Below are positions 1 through 8,338 of a stretch of 29,161 bases of DNA, one piece after another. A program made the translations under genes and the position numbers. Within the stretch, counting starts at the first letter, position 1. The number at the start of each line of letters is the position of its first letter. Under the pieces are notes generated by a model. The model was not told the DNA's origin and did not search any database. It saw only the letters and a list, made by a program, of their open reading frames with translations. This stretch comes from Ilumatobacteraceae bacterium (GTDB lineage Bacteria; Actinomycetota; Acidimicrobiia; Acidimicrobiales; Ilumatobacteraceae): the NCBI GenBank assembly GCA_025463305.1, contig JAOBWK010000112.1:1-29161 (forward strand), written 5' to 3'.

Positions 1-2404
1 AGACGTAGCCGTCCGCCGAAACCGGCGCGATGACCGCGTTCGGAACGGTTTGACCGGTGACGAAGTTCAGGTTCGACGCCAGCGGTTGGGTCCCGCACGG
101 GAACACGGTGACGTAGCCAGGCCCGTCGGGGTCGACCGCGGTCACGTTCAACGAGACCGCACCTGCACCAGATGGCGGTACTCCCGCTGAACCGGCGATC
201 AGGACCCGAAGGATCGTTCCGCCGCCGAACTTCTGTTGCGTGACGGGCACGACACCTTGTGGCTGATCGGGGCGTGTGTCCACGATTCTCACGGGTGTCA
301 GCGGGTAGAAGCCGATTGGTGCGGCGACGACCGGAATCGCGTTGTCCAGCGCGCCAGCGAGGACGATCGTTTCTCCTGGGGCGTGGGCGAACTGCAGCGG
401 TGCACTGAAGATCAGCGAGCCCTTGCCAGAGATCGTCGCCGGCTCTGCCGTCGCGTTGCCGATGCCGACGATGACGTGATCGCCGACGTGGAAATGATCG
501 AACTGGATCGGTACTTCCGTCGCACCGGCGTCAGTTGCACCGGAGGTCATCGTCGGTGCTGGGCCTTGAGTCGTTCGGGCCGGTCGGGCGACCCCTCCAG
601 GGAACAGTGACGCCTTGAGCGCGGTGAAGATGACGGCTGCGTACTTCTGATAGCCGAGCGCGTTCGGGTGGAACGCTCCGTTTGGCGCAGCTTGGGCCCA
701 GGCGGAGGCCGGCAACGTCGTGATCCACGGATCAGTCGAGCAATAGCCGTGGTCGGCGAACAGCGGGCCGAAGCCGCCGACGTAGTTCCAGCCCTGTGCA
801 GCGGCGGTCGAACCGACGCCGTTGTTCAAGGGCAGGGCGATGTGGTTGTAGGCCCATTCCCATTCGGGTTGGGTCATCGGGCTCGTGATCTCCTTGCCGC
901 AGAACGTTCCGTTCTGGTCCCGGGTGCCATCGGGGTAATCGTAGGAGAACACCCGATCGGCGGCCACGCCCACTTGATCGAACCAGGAGCCGATCTGCGC
1001 CGCATGCGCCGGCATCTGGGCCAAGCGAGTGGTGACGAACTGGTCGAGGGTCTGACCCTGGAGTGGCATGCTCGGGTCGAAGCAATCGGGGATCACGTAC
1101 GGCGGGTCGTTCGACCGTGCGGCGCCCCGAATGATTCCGGCCTCGATGCAGTGCTTGATGACGTCGCCGAACGCGACGTCGTTGGCGCCGATCGACATCG
1201 TGACGGCATCGATCTCCCGACCACGAGCGATCGTCGCGATCGCAGCGATCTGCGCCGGCTCGATTCCTCCGTCCGGAGCAACGCCGCCGAATGGACCCAT
1301 CAGACCGGAGTCGCTCGAGGCCCCCGAGCACGCCAGGTGGACGAACGAGACCGTCGAGTGAGGATCTGAGTTCTCGAGCAGCAACGCGGCTTGGGGGGCT
1401 CCCGACAGCATCGATCGATCACACCTCGCGTCGGTCCATCTGTCCGCCCCCACTTCGGGAGCGCCTTCCCCAGACGACAGCGAATCGCCGATCGACACGA
1501 CGAGGAAGTCGCGGCCGGCCACTGTCGTGTCACCGGTCGCGACGACGACTCCCGCTTGGACCTTCGCCGCTTCCAGAGTGAACGGTTTGAGATCGGGTCG
1601 GTCGAACTCCCACGCGCACGGGCCGTTCGGCTGCACGTCGAGGTTCTGCCCGTCGGCGCGGAACACGATCACGTCGGCTGACGAGCAACCAGCGGTCACG
1701 CTCACCTTGAACTTCCACGACGACGGGTTCGCTTCGCCAGCGGTCTTGATCAACGTCTTCGACGTGCCATCGAACCGATCGACCATCGACCAATCAAGAG
1801 CCAACGGGGGCGACGTCGGCGGCGGTGGCGGCGGTGTTGTGCTGACTTGCTCGGCGTCGACGAGCCGCAGCGACTGGCAACACGAGTCCAGTTGGGTCGC
1901 GCCCCCACATCCCTGCTGGATGTGGATCTGGATGTAGAAGCCGTTGACCGGGATGGTCGGGTTGTCATGCTCCGGATCGGGCATCCGCAGCGTCAACGTG
2001 GGACCGTGAGTGTGCATCGAGGCGCCAGGCACATCGACGAGCCCGAGACCCGACACGTCGACGAAGACGTGCCACTCCCAGTACTCGTACCCAGTGCAGT
2101 CGACGGTCGAGGTGACCGTCACCGTCGAGCCACGCAAGTGAGGCGTGTTGTCGTACCACTCGTTGTCAGCCTGATCGAACGACGTCGTGGACTGGTCGAC
2201 GTACAGCGGCGCGGCGGGCTCGAGCGACGGCACGTGATCCACCGCATCCGCAGCTGAGGCCGGAGCTGCAGCAGCCTCGGGGCCGAGCGCGAACGAAAGC
2301 GCCGGGAGCAGCAGAACGAACGCCGCCGCAAGGCGACGAGGTGCAGCACCCGATCTGTTGGGCCACAGGTTGTCTCCGGGCCTCGACCATGGCCATCTCA
2401 GCAC
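1..2404 (-). CDS. Secreted GDSL/SGNH hydrolase, 3' part beyond window
   Basis: This minus-strand frame stays open for about 801 codons and leaves the window at base 1, so the C-terminus is missing. I chose GTG at 2404 because AGGAGG lies 5 nt upstream and no in-frame ATG exists between the upstream stop and this point. Residues about 1-51 form a signal peptide (RR, hydrophobic core, Ala-rich cleavage region), so the protein should be exported. A beta-rich N-terminal domain with several cysteines follows, then a Pro linker (about 190-199), then an SGNH hydrolase domain: GDSLSSGEG with Ser308, SIGAND with Asn408 and FHPN with His579. From about residue 698 comes a domain with FYPL..R.vDTR and VSLNVTAVDPDGPGYVTVFPCG, a type I associate with surface proteins of Ilumatobacter-like bacteria. 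The family hydrolyses esters or lipids; the substrate here is unknown. It lies 140 nt downstream of the ACAD operon. Confidence 0.9.
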   Translation of the reverse strand, partial: MLRWPWSRPGDNLWPNRSGAAPRRLAAAFVLLLPALSFALGPEAAAAPASAADAVDHVPSLEPAAPLYVDQSTTSFDQADNEWYDNTPHLRGSTVTVTSTVDCTGYEYWEWHVFVDVSGLGLVDVPGASMHTHGPTLTLRMPDPEHDNPTIPVNGFYIQIHIQQGCGGATQLDSCCQSLRLVDAEQVSTTPPPPPPTSPPLALDWSMVDRFDGTSKTLIKTAGEANPSSWKFKVSVTAGCSSADVIVFRADGQNLDVQPNGPCAWEFDRPDLKPFTLEAAKVQAGVVVATGDTTVAGRDFLVVSIGDSLSSGEGAPEVGADRWTDARCDRSMLSGAPQAALLLENSDPHSTVSFVHLACSGASSDSGLMGPFGGVAPDGGIEPAQIAAIATIARGREIDAVTMSIGANDVAFGDVIKHCIEAGIIRGAARSNDPPYVIPDCFDPSMPLQGQTLDQFVTTRLAQMPAHAAQIGSWFDQVGVAADRVFSYDYPDGTRDQNGTFCGKEITSPMTQPEWEWAYNHIALPLNNGVGSTAAAQGWNYVGGFGPLFADHGYCSTDPWITTLPASAWAQAAPNGAFHPNALGYQKYAAVIFTALKASLFPGGVARPARTTQGPAPTMTSGATDAGATEVPIQFDHFHVGDHVIVGIGNATAEPATISGKGSLIFSAPLQFAHAPGETIVLAGALDNAIPVVAAPIGFYPLTPVRIVDTRPDQPQGVVPVTQQKFGGGTILRVLIAGSAGVPPSGAGAVSLNVTAVDPDGPGYVTVFPCGTQPLASNLNFVTGQTVPNAVIAPVSADGYV

Positions 2405-2495
2405 GGCTGCCTCCTGACATCGCTGGGCATGTTCCCGTCTCAGCCATCATGGAGGTGCCCCGTACCACGAGCGTCCCACCGTACTGCACGTGAAC

Positions 2496-2537
2496 GACGG
2501 TGCTTTCACCGTCAGCCCATCGCCGGCGACCGTCGCC
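2496..2537 (-). terminator. Two hairpins after ACAD operon, possible terminator
   Basis: Two perfect short hairpins lie just after the operon's last stop codon. One has arms GACGGTG/CACCGTC (2496-2513, 4-nt loop) and the other has arms GGCGAC/GTCGCC (2525-2537, 1-nt loop). There is no U-run, so intrinsic termination is unproven. They separate the catabolic operon from the hydrolase gene, which has its own strong ribosome binding site. Confidence 0.4.
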
Positions 2538-2544
2538 CGCCGGA

Positions 2545-3690
2545 TCAGCGGCGGGCGCGGGGCAGGCCGAGGTGACGCTCGGCGATGTTGTTCTTGTTGA
2601 TCTCTGTGGTGCCGCCGTAGATCGTCGTGACCGGGCTGTGGCGGGCGTCGTACTCGATCCAGCCGTGGGCCGCCGCGCCCGGTTGTTCCAGTTGCAACAA
2701 CCCCTCGGCGCCGGCCATCTCCTGGAACCACTTCGTGGCCTTCTGGTACGCCTGGCTGGCGAACAGCTTCGTCATCGAGCCCTCGAGACCGGGGAGGCCA
2801 CCGGATGCCGCGATCCAGGCCGAGCGCTGGGTGAGCAGCGCGGCGACACGGTTGTCGATCGCGACGCGGGCCATCTTCTCGCGTACGGCCGGCTCGTCGA
2901 TCCGGCCGGCCTCGGTGGCCCACGCGGCGACGTGCTCGAGCAGCGGAACCGCGGGGTTCGTGCCGCCCATCACACCGCGCTCGAACGACAACGCGACGCT
3001 CATCACGTGCCAGCCGCCGTTGACCTCGCCGAGCACGCACTCGTCACCGACCCGCACGTCGTCGTAGAACGTCGCGTTCGTGCGCTCGGTTGCCATGGTG
3101 TGCACGGGGTCGATGCGGATGCCGGGCGTGTCCATCGGGATCAGGAACATCGTCAGGCCCTTGTGGCGCGGAAGGTCCGGATCGGTACGGGCGAGCAGGA
3201 TGACCCAGCTCGCCTCGTGCGCCATCGTGGTCCACATCTTGGCGCCGTTGATGACCCACTGATCCCCGTCGCGCACCGCCTTGGTGGTGAGCGCGGAGAG
3301 GTCGCTGCCCACGTCGGGCTCGCTGTAGCCCATGCAGATCAGGGCTTCCCCGGACGTGACCGCCGGGATCAGCTCGGCCTTCTGCTGCTCGTTGCCGACA
3401 TGCTGGACGACACCGGCGATCATCACCGCAACCGCCAGCGCGTCGACCGGTGAGCCGACCTTCTCGATCTCGTTGAACAGCACCCACAGCTCGATGGGAT
3501 CGCCGGCACCGAGCCCGGGCACGGCGCGCTCGATGAGGCCCTCGGCGGCGAGCGCCTTGTTCAGCGCCGGGTTGTTGAACGTGCCGGTGGCGTGCTGGAT
3601 GTGCACGGCCTCGGGCGTGTGGTGCTCCAGCGCGATCGCGCGCACCTTCTCGCGATACGCGATGACCTCTTTGCTCAGCTCGAAGTCCAT
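2545..3690 (-). CDS. Acyl-CoA dehydrogenase, alpha-type subunit (pair 1)
   Basis: 381 aa, last gene of the minus-strand operon. Acyl-CoA dehydrogenases oxidise acyl-CoA to 2-enoyl-CoA with FAD. The middle-domain motif GYSEPDVGSD is at residues 121-130, followed by WVINGAKMWTTMA. The C-terminal TIYGGTTEINKNNIAERHLGLP is the usual end motif of the family. The protein lacks the RxxFG arginine segment that its upstream neighbour carries, so the two probably share active sites, as in the alpha2beta2 ACADs of steroid side-chain degradation (FadE26/27 and FadE28/29 type). The internal ATG at 3690 is chosen over the longer open frame because AGGAGGG lies upstream and the start overlaps the previous stop (TGATG), which indicates translational coupling. 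Substrate unknown. Confidence 0.93.
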   Translation of the reverse strand: MDFELSKEVIAYREKVRAIALEHHTPEAVHIQHATGTFNNPALNKALAAEGLIERAVPGLGAGDPIELWVLFNEIEKVGSPVDALAVAVMIAGVVQHVGNEQQKAELIPAVTSGEALICMGYSEPDVGSDLSALTTKAVRDGDQWVINGAKMWTTMAHEASWVILLARTDPDLPRHKGLTMFLIPMDTPGIRIDPVHTMATERTNATFYDDVRVGDECVLGEVNGGWHVMSVALSFERGVMGGTNPAVPLLEHVAAWATEAGRIDEPAVREKMARVAIDNRVAALLTQRSAWIAASGGLPGLEGSMTKLFASQAYQKATKWFQEMAGAEGLLQLEQPGAAAHGWIEYDARHSPVTTIYGGTTEINKNNIAERHLGLPRARR

Positions 3691-4673
3691 CAGTGCGTCC
3701 CTCCTGCGGGCCAGAGCCGATCGGCGAGCGCGAGCGATTCGGCGGCGGGCTCGCCGAGGACCAGCGCCCATCCCCGCGCCCGGCGGTAGTAGAGCTGGAT
3801 GTCGTACTCCTCGGCGAAGCCGTAGCCGCCGTGGAAGTGGAGCGACTTGTCGGTGGCGCTCGCGGCGGTCTCCGAGGCGAAGAGGAACGCCATCGACGCC
3901 AGCGCCAGCGGATCGTCGATCAAGTTGCGGCCGACATCGCAGACGCCGGGCTCGCCCTTGTCGACCGCCTGCGCTGCCTCGTGGGTGAGCAGGCGCGCAC
4001 CGTCGATGGTGCCGGGCAGGTCGGCGAGGCCGTGCTGCACCGCCTGGAACGTGCCGATCGCCACGCCGAACTGGAAGCGCTCCTTGACGTAGGCGACGGC
4101 GAGCTGGAGGGCCATCGAGGACACGCCGACGAGCGCTGCCGACGTGAGCACCTTCCACTGCGCGAGCAACGGCTCGATGTCGGACTTCGGGCCGAGCACC
4201 GTGCGCTCGCCGGCGCGGGCATCGCGGTCGGCGAGCGGAGCGCTGGCGTGGTTCAGCGGCCCGCTGCCGGGTGGGGCACTGCGCACCGCAATGAGGTCGT
4301 CACCGTCGACGCCGATGACGACGTCGGCCACCGCACCGGCCGGCACGAGCCGCCACACGCCCGTCGAATCGGCGGGACGGAGCGCGATCGTGGCGACGCC
4401 CGAGCCGATGTCGCCGGCAAGGGGCGACGCGACCGCGTGCTCCGCGAACGGCACGGGTGCGATCCATCGACCGAACGATTCGGCGATGACGCAGAGGTCG
4501 GCGATCGACGCACCGCTGCCCCACAGCTCCATCGAGTCGAGCTTGCGCCACAGCACCGGATCGAAGCCCAGCGGCTCGGCGGCGCGGACGACGGCTGGAC
4601 CGGATTCGCCGCTGAAGAACTGCTCGAAGCCGTCGAACAGGTCGCGCTGGTCGGAGGAGAAGGCGAGCTCCAC
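3690..4673 (-). CDS. Acyl-CoA dehydrogenase, short beta-type subunit (pair 1)
   Basis: 327 aa, starting at GTG 4673 one nucleotide after the stop of the quinone-oxidoreductase-like gene, and overlapping the alpha1 start by one base. It has the ACAD N-terminal helical domain (VELAFSSDQRDLFDG), a degenerate middle domain without the YSEPxxGSD motif, and an intact C-terminal segment with ERFQFGVAIGTFQAVQHGLADL and HFHGGYGFAEEYDIQLYYRRAR. These are the FAD-contacting RxxFG and QxxGGxG-type regions that alpha1 lacks. The complementary motif loss supports an obligate heteromer with alpha1. It is shorter than a typical 380-390 aa homomeric ACAD, as expected for this subunit class. Confidence 0.9.
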   Translation of the reverse strand: MELAFSSDQRDLFDGFEQFFSGESGPAVVRAAEPLGFDPVLWRKLDSMELWGSGASIADLCVIAESFGRWIAPVPFAEHAVASPLAGDIGSGVATIALRPADSTGVWRLVPAGAVADVVIGVDGDDLIAVRSAPPGSGPLNHASAPLADRDARAGERTVLGPKSDIEPLLAQWKVLTSAALVGVSSMALQLAVAYVKERFQFGVAIGTFQAVQHGLADLPGTIDGARLLTHEAAQAVDKGEPGVCDVGRNLIDDPLALASMAFLFASETAASATDKSLHFHGGYGFAEEYDIQLYYRRARGWALVLGEPAAESLALADRLWPAGGTH

Positions 4674-4674
4674 G

Positions 4675-5676
4675 TCAGATCGCTCCCGTCGCCGGGATGG
4701 TCAGCACGGCTTTGCCGACGACGCGGCGGTTCTGCTGATCGGCGAGCGCCTGCGCGGCGTCGTCGAACGCGTAGCTCGTCGGCTCGACCGGGGACAGCTC
4801 GCCCGCGACGATCTTGGCCAGGATCTCGCCCACCATGCGTTGGTTCTCCTCTGGATGCTTGATGACCCAACCACCCCACTCGACCCCGGTGACGCGGCGG
4901 TTGCGGAGCAGCACCTGGTTCGCCGGGAGTTGGGGGATGTCGCCCGATGCGAAGCCGATCACCAGGAACTGGCCGTCGTCGCGCAGCGCCCGGAGGCACT
5001 GTTCGCCGACCCTGCCGCCGATCGGGTCGTAGACCGCGTCGAGGCCGTCCACGCTGATCTCCTTCGCGCGGGCTTTGACGTCTTCGCTGCTGGAATCGAT
5101 CGTCGCCACCGCGCCACGGCTGAGCGCGAGCTCGCGCTTGTCGGCAGTGGATGCTGCGGCGATCACGTTCAGGCCGAGCGCGTGGCCGACATCGACCGCT
5201 CCGAGGCCGACGCCACCACCCGCGCCGAGCACGAGCAGCCACTGGCCGGCCCGCATGCGAGCGCGCTCGACGAGTGCGAACCACGCCGTGCCGTAGCTCT
5301 GCATGAACGTCGCGGCCTGGCCGTCGGTGAGCGAGTCGGGCACGACGAGCGTGCTGCGCGCCGCCACCACCATCTCCGTCGCGAACGCACCGGCGCCGCT
5401 GGTGACCAGCACGCGCTGGCCGACCGAGCGCTCGCTGACGGCGTCGCCGATCTCGGTGATGATGCCGACGGACTCGCCGCCCGGCGTGAACGGCAGCGGC
5501 GGCTTGATCTGGTAGAGCCCCTGCACGATGAGGGCATCGACGAAGTTGACACCGGCGGCCCGGATCGCGATCCGCACCTGGTTCGGCGTGAGCGGCGCGG
5601 ACTCGCGCTCTTCGATCACCAGCTGATCCAGCGGTGCGAAGGATCGGCACACGATCTGGCGCACGGGGGCTCGCAT
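4675..5676 (-). CDS. Zinc-free MDR, NADPH:quinone oxidoreductase-like
   Basis: 333 aa medium-chain dehydrogenase/reductase of the QOR/enoyl reductase type. The N-terminal GroES-like half contains NQVRIAIRAAGVNFVDALIVQG and FTPGGESVGIITEIG. The nucleotide-binding loop is VLGAGGGVGLGAVDVGHALG (about residues 144-163). The catalytic and structural zinc cysteines of alcohol dehydrogenases are absent, so it should reduce an enone or enoyl-CoA with NADPH or NADH rather than oxidise an alcohol. ATG 5676 is chosen because the homologous N-terminus (RAPVRQIVCRSF) begins there. A TACCGT box 7 nt before this ATG suggests an internal leaderless promoter. It sits between the crotonase gene and ACAD pair 1. 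Confidence 0.88.
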   Translation of the reverse strand: MRAPVRQIVCRSFAPLDQLVIEERESAPLTPNQVRIAIRAAGVNFVDALIVQGLYQIKPPLPFTPGGESVGIITEIGDAVSERSVGQRVLVTSGAGAFATEMVVAARSTLVVPDSLTDGQAATFMQSYGTAWFALVERARMRAGQWLLVLGAGGGVGLGAVDVGHALGLNVIAAASTADKRELALSRGAVATIDSSSEDVKARAKEISVDGLDAVYDPIGGRVGEQCLRALRDDGQFLVIGFASGDIPQLPANQVLLRNRRVTGVEWGGWVIKHPEENQRMVGEILAKIVAGELSPVEPTSYAFDDAAQALADQQNRRVVGKAVLTIPATGAI

Positions 5677-5683
5677 GGGTCCG

Positions 5684-5689
5684 ACGGTA
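5684..5689 (-). promoter_or_regulatory. Possible internal leaderless promoter (-10 TACCGT)
   Basis: The minus strand reads TACCGT, 7 nt, ATG in the 34-nt gap between the crotonase and quinone-oxidoreductase genes. There is no clear Shine-Dalgarno sequence. The spacing matches the other candidate leaderless starts in this window. Confidence 0.35.
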
Positions 5690-5710
5690 CTCGCGGGTCG
5701 GCCCATCGGC

Positions 5711-6532
5711 TCAGTCCGCGAAGGGCCAATCGGTCGGAACGCGCGAGGTCCACTCGGGCAACCGTCGTTCCATGAAGGCCCGCCCGCCCTCGATCGAATC
5801 CGGGCGACCCATGATCGCGATGTGCGCGTCACGCTCGAGCGTGTCGACCTCGTCGGCCGAGGCTGCGAGCGAGCGCCACAGGATCCGCTTGCTGGCGGCG
5901 GCCGAGAGCGGCGACACGTTGGTGACGATGTCGGCCGCCCACTCCATCGCCGTCGACAGCACCTGGTCGGTGGCGACGGCCTCGTTCGCCAGCCCCCACT
6001 GCGCCGCGACCGCGCCCGTGATCGTCCTCCCGGCGATGAGCATCTGGGCGGCGCGGGCGGCGCCGACGAGACGGGGCAGCACCCAGTGCGATTGCGCGTC
6101 GGGCACGACGCCGCGGCGGGCCTGCAGCACCGCGAGCGGCGCATCGACGGCGACGATGCGCATGTCGGCCTGCAGCGCGATCGAGCAGCCGAGGCCGATC
6201 GCTCCCCCGTTGACCGCGGCGATGACCGGCTTGCGGACCTCCCAGGCGCGCGGCCGGATCGGCGACGACCGGAACGACGACAGGTCGGTGACCGCGCCGA
6301 ACGGCGACTTGCCGGGCGAGAGGTCGGCGCCGGCGCAGAACGCCGTGCCGGCACCGGTGAGCACCACCACGCGCACGCCGTCGTCGGCGTCGCAGGCCGC
6401 GTATGCCGCGCCGAGCCCGGCGATCATCTCGCCGCTGAGCGCGTTGCGCTTGTCGGCGCGGTCGAGCGTGATGAGGGCGATGCCGTCGCACAGCTCGAAG
6501 CGAACGTGCTCGGTCGAGGACTCGAACGTCAT
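5711..6532 (-). CDS. Enoyl-CoA hydratase/isomerase (crotonase) family protein
   Basis: 273 aa, crotonase fold. ALITLDRADKRNALSGEM and VVVLTGAGTAFCAGADL supply the first oxyanion-hole region; NGGAIGLGCSIALQADMRI supplies the second. In classical hydratases two glutamates activate water. By eye their positions are Ser here (GLGCSIA in place of GGGCELA) and Gln (LQARRGVVPDA in place of PEI.iG..PGA). The protein may therefore be an isomerase, a hydrolase or an atypical hydratase; the Asp in GVVPDAQSHW resembles the acid seen in some isomerases. ATG 6532 follows the DUF2889 stop by 4 nt, so the genes are co-transcribed. Specific reaction not assignable. Confidence 0.88.
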   Translation of the reverse strand: MTFESSTEHVRFELCDGIALITLDRADKRNALSGEMIAGLGAAYAACDADDGVRVVVLTGAGTAFCAGADLSPGKSPFGAVTDLSSFRSSPIRPRAWEVRKPVIAAVNGGAIGLGCSIALQADMRIVAVDAPLAVLQARRGVVPDAQSHWVLPRLVGAARAAQMLIAGRTITGAVAAQWGLANEAVATDQVLSTAMEWAADIVTNVSPLSAAASKRILWRSLAASADEVDTLERDAHIAIMGRPDSIEGGRAFMERRLPEWTSRVPTDWPFAD

Positions 6533-6536
6533 CGCG

Positions 6537-7256
6537 TCACCCGCGCATGCTGCGGTACCACTCGGCATGGTCCATGCCGAGCTCGTCCATCCGCGCCATC
6601 GCGAACAACGGCGGGTCGAGCGCAGCACCGTGGCGGATCGCGTCGACGAAATCGCCGTCCTCGGCCCACACATGGCACGTGTTGAGGTTCATCTGCCACT
6701 GCGCGTCGCGTTCGGCCTTGGTCATCGCCTTGGGCACGAAGTCGATGTCGGGCGCGCTCTTGGCGCGCTCGGCCGAACGGCGCTTGGCCTCGCTGGCCGA
6801 CATGCTCCAGAAGCACTGGACCGCCACCGGTGCCATCGCCTGCAACAGCGCCGTGGTGTGGCTGCAGCCGCGAGGCCCGCCGAACAGCTCGCGCACCTTG
6901 TGGGTGAAGCCGCGGGCGATCGACAGCCCGATCAGCTTCTCGTAGTGGGTGGCGACGACCGGGCAGGTCGCCTGCGGATGGGTCTCGAAGTGGACGGCCG
7001 CGCCGACGATCTCCAGCGACGGGAACGCGATCTCCAGCTCGACCTGCATGTGGTGGATCGTCAGCGGCCGCGGGTCGCCGGCGAAGTACAGATCCGGCGG
7101 CTTCTGGTCGCGGACGGCGCCGCGGATCAGCAGGTTCGGGTCCTTGCGGAACGCGCGCACCCGGTACTCACGATCGTGGAGCACCTCGAGGTCGGGATCC
7201 TCGGGGAGGATCTCGTTGCGCTCGAAGAGGCTCGGGACGGGCTCGGCCGCGCTCAC
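6537..7256 (-). CDS. DUF2889 family protein
   Basis: 239 aa from GTG 7256, which overlaps the ACAD beta2 stop by 4 nt (GTGA), a sign of translational coupling. The conserved core fits DUF2889: LTIHHMQVELEIAFPSLEI, a segment with HPQATCPVV, then KLIGLSIARGFTHKVRELFGG followed by GCSHTTALLQAMAPVAVQC. The family has no biochemically established function that I know of. The conserved His, Cys and GCSH residues could bind a metal or ligand, but that is inference. Its position between a split ACAD and a crotonase argues for a role in the same CoA-thioester pathway, as an enzyme or chaperone. The open frame continues far upstream antisense-free, but that part belongs to ACAD genes in another frame. 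Confidence 0.88.
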   Translation of the reverse strand: MSAAEPVPSLFERNEILPEDPDLEVLHDREYRVRAFRKDPNLLIRGAVRDQKPPDLYFAGDPRPLTIHHMQVELEIAFPSLEIVGAAVHFETHPQATCPVVATHYEKLIGLSIARGFTHKVRELFGGPRGCSHTTALLQAMAPVAVQCFWSMSASEAKRRSAERAKSAPDIDFVPKAMTKAERDAQWQMNLNTCHVWAEDGDFVDAIRHGAALDPPLFAMARMDELGMDHAEWYRSMRG

Positions 7257-8326
7257 GCCACCGGTTCGCCCGCGAGCAGCTTGCCGCGGCGCAACAGCGT
7301 CGGCATCGTGCTGCCGAGGCTGAGCTCGAGCTGCTTGCCCCACAGGAAGCAGCGGTGCAGCGGGTAATCCCGATCGACGCCGACACCACCGTGGAGGTGC
7401 TGCGCGGCGTAGAGCACCTGCGAACCCTGCTCGCTCGCCCAGAACTTCGCCGTGGCCACCTGCTCGGCGGCGGGCTTGCCCTCGCTGAGCCGCCACATCG
7501 CCTGCCACGCGGTGAGCTTGACGCCCTCGGTGTTGACGAAGCTGTCGCCGGCGCGCTGGCTGACGGCCTGGAAGCTGGCGATCTGGCGATCGAACTGGAT
7601 CCGCTGTTTGGTGTACTCGGCGGTGAGTGCAAGCGCCCGTTGGCAGACCCCCGACATGATCATGCAGTCGGCGGCGGTGGCGACGTCGAGCAGCCAGGCG
7701 AGGCCGTCGGCATCGGCGAGCTTCGTGGCCGGCGCGCCGGCGAACGTGACCATCGCCTCGGTGATGCCGCTCGTGGTGCCCTGGTGCTGGACCGTGACGC
7801 CGTGGGCATCGGCAGCGACGACGTAGAGCCCGTCGGCGGCCGAGACGACGAAGTACGCGGCGACCGTCCCGGCGGGCACGCAGACCTTCTCGCCGTTGAG
7901 CGTGCCGTCGGTGGCCGCGACGCTGGGTGCGTGCACGTCGCCGCCGGCTTCCTGGAACGCGACCGTGACGATGGCGTCGCCGTCGGCCACGCCCGCCAAC
8001 CAGGTCGCCTGGTCGGCGGCGGATGCGTACTTGGCGATGGCGGCACCGGCGACGAACACGGCGAGCGCCGGCACGGGTGCGGTGGCGCGGCCGACCTCTT
8101 CGAGCACGACCGCTGCCTCGAGCAGCCCGAGGCCACCGCCGCCGACGGACTCGGGCAGGGCGATACCGACGATGCCGGAGTCCGCGAGCATCTTCCACAG
8201 CCCGCGGTCGAGGCCCGATTCCGTGGCCTCCGCCGCCTTCTGGCTGTCGTTCGTGACGCGCTCGGTGAGGATCTTGTTGGTGAGCTCGCGCAGGTCGTCC
8301 TGCTCGGCCGAGAGGGTGAAGTCCAT
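7253..8326 (-). CDS. Acyl-CoA dehydrogenase, short beta-type subunit (pair 2)
   Basis: 357 aa, from ATG 8326 with AGGACGA upstream. The N-terminal domain (MDFTLSAEQDDLRELTNKIL, GIVGIALPESVGGGGLGLLE) is typical. The middle domain lacks the YSEPxxGSD motif. The C-terminal domain keeps YTKQRIQFDRQIASFQAVSQ, where RxQFD replaces the usual RxQFG, and QHLHGGVGVDRDYPLHRCFLWGKQLEL. This matches the beta-type subunit of heteromeric ACADs. The gene lies 12 nt after alpha2 and is coupled by a 4-nt overlap to the DUF2889 gene. The FadE26/27 and FadE28/29 comparison is by domain layout only; I cannot name the substrate. Confidence 0.9.
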   Translation of the reverse strand: MDFTLSAEQDDLRELTNKILTERVTNDSQKAAEATESGLDRGLWKMLADSGIVGIALPESVGGGGLGLLEAAVVLEEVGRATAPVPALAVFVAGAAIAKYASAADQATWLAGVADGDAIVTVAFQEAGGDVHAPSVAATDGTLNGEKVCVPAGTVAAYFVVSAADGLYVVAADAHGVTVQHQGTTSGITEAMVTFAGAPATKLADADGLAWLLDVATAADCMIMSGVCQRALALTAEYTKQRIQFDRQIASFQAVSQRAGDSFVNTEGVKLTAWQAMWRLSEGKPAAEQVATAKFWASEQGSQVLYAAQHLHGGVGVDRDYPLHRCFLWGKQLELSLGSTMPTLLRRGKLLAGEPVA

Positions 8327-8338
8327 GATCGTGTCGTC

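Noticed and set aside
1814..1834. GGC/CGG-rich run resembling a simple repeat
   Set aside because: It encodes the Pro-rich linker of the hydrolase on the minus strand.
1..2160. Several short plus and minus open frames at the left edge
   Set aside because: All are shadows of the single open minus frame encoding the GDSL hydrolase.
4144..5775. Long plus-strand open frame opposite the quinone-oxidoreductase gene
   Set aside because: No family signature and opposite to a gene with full MDR motifs.
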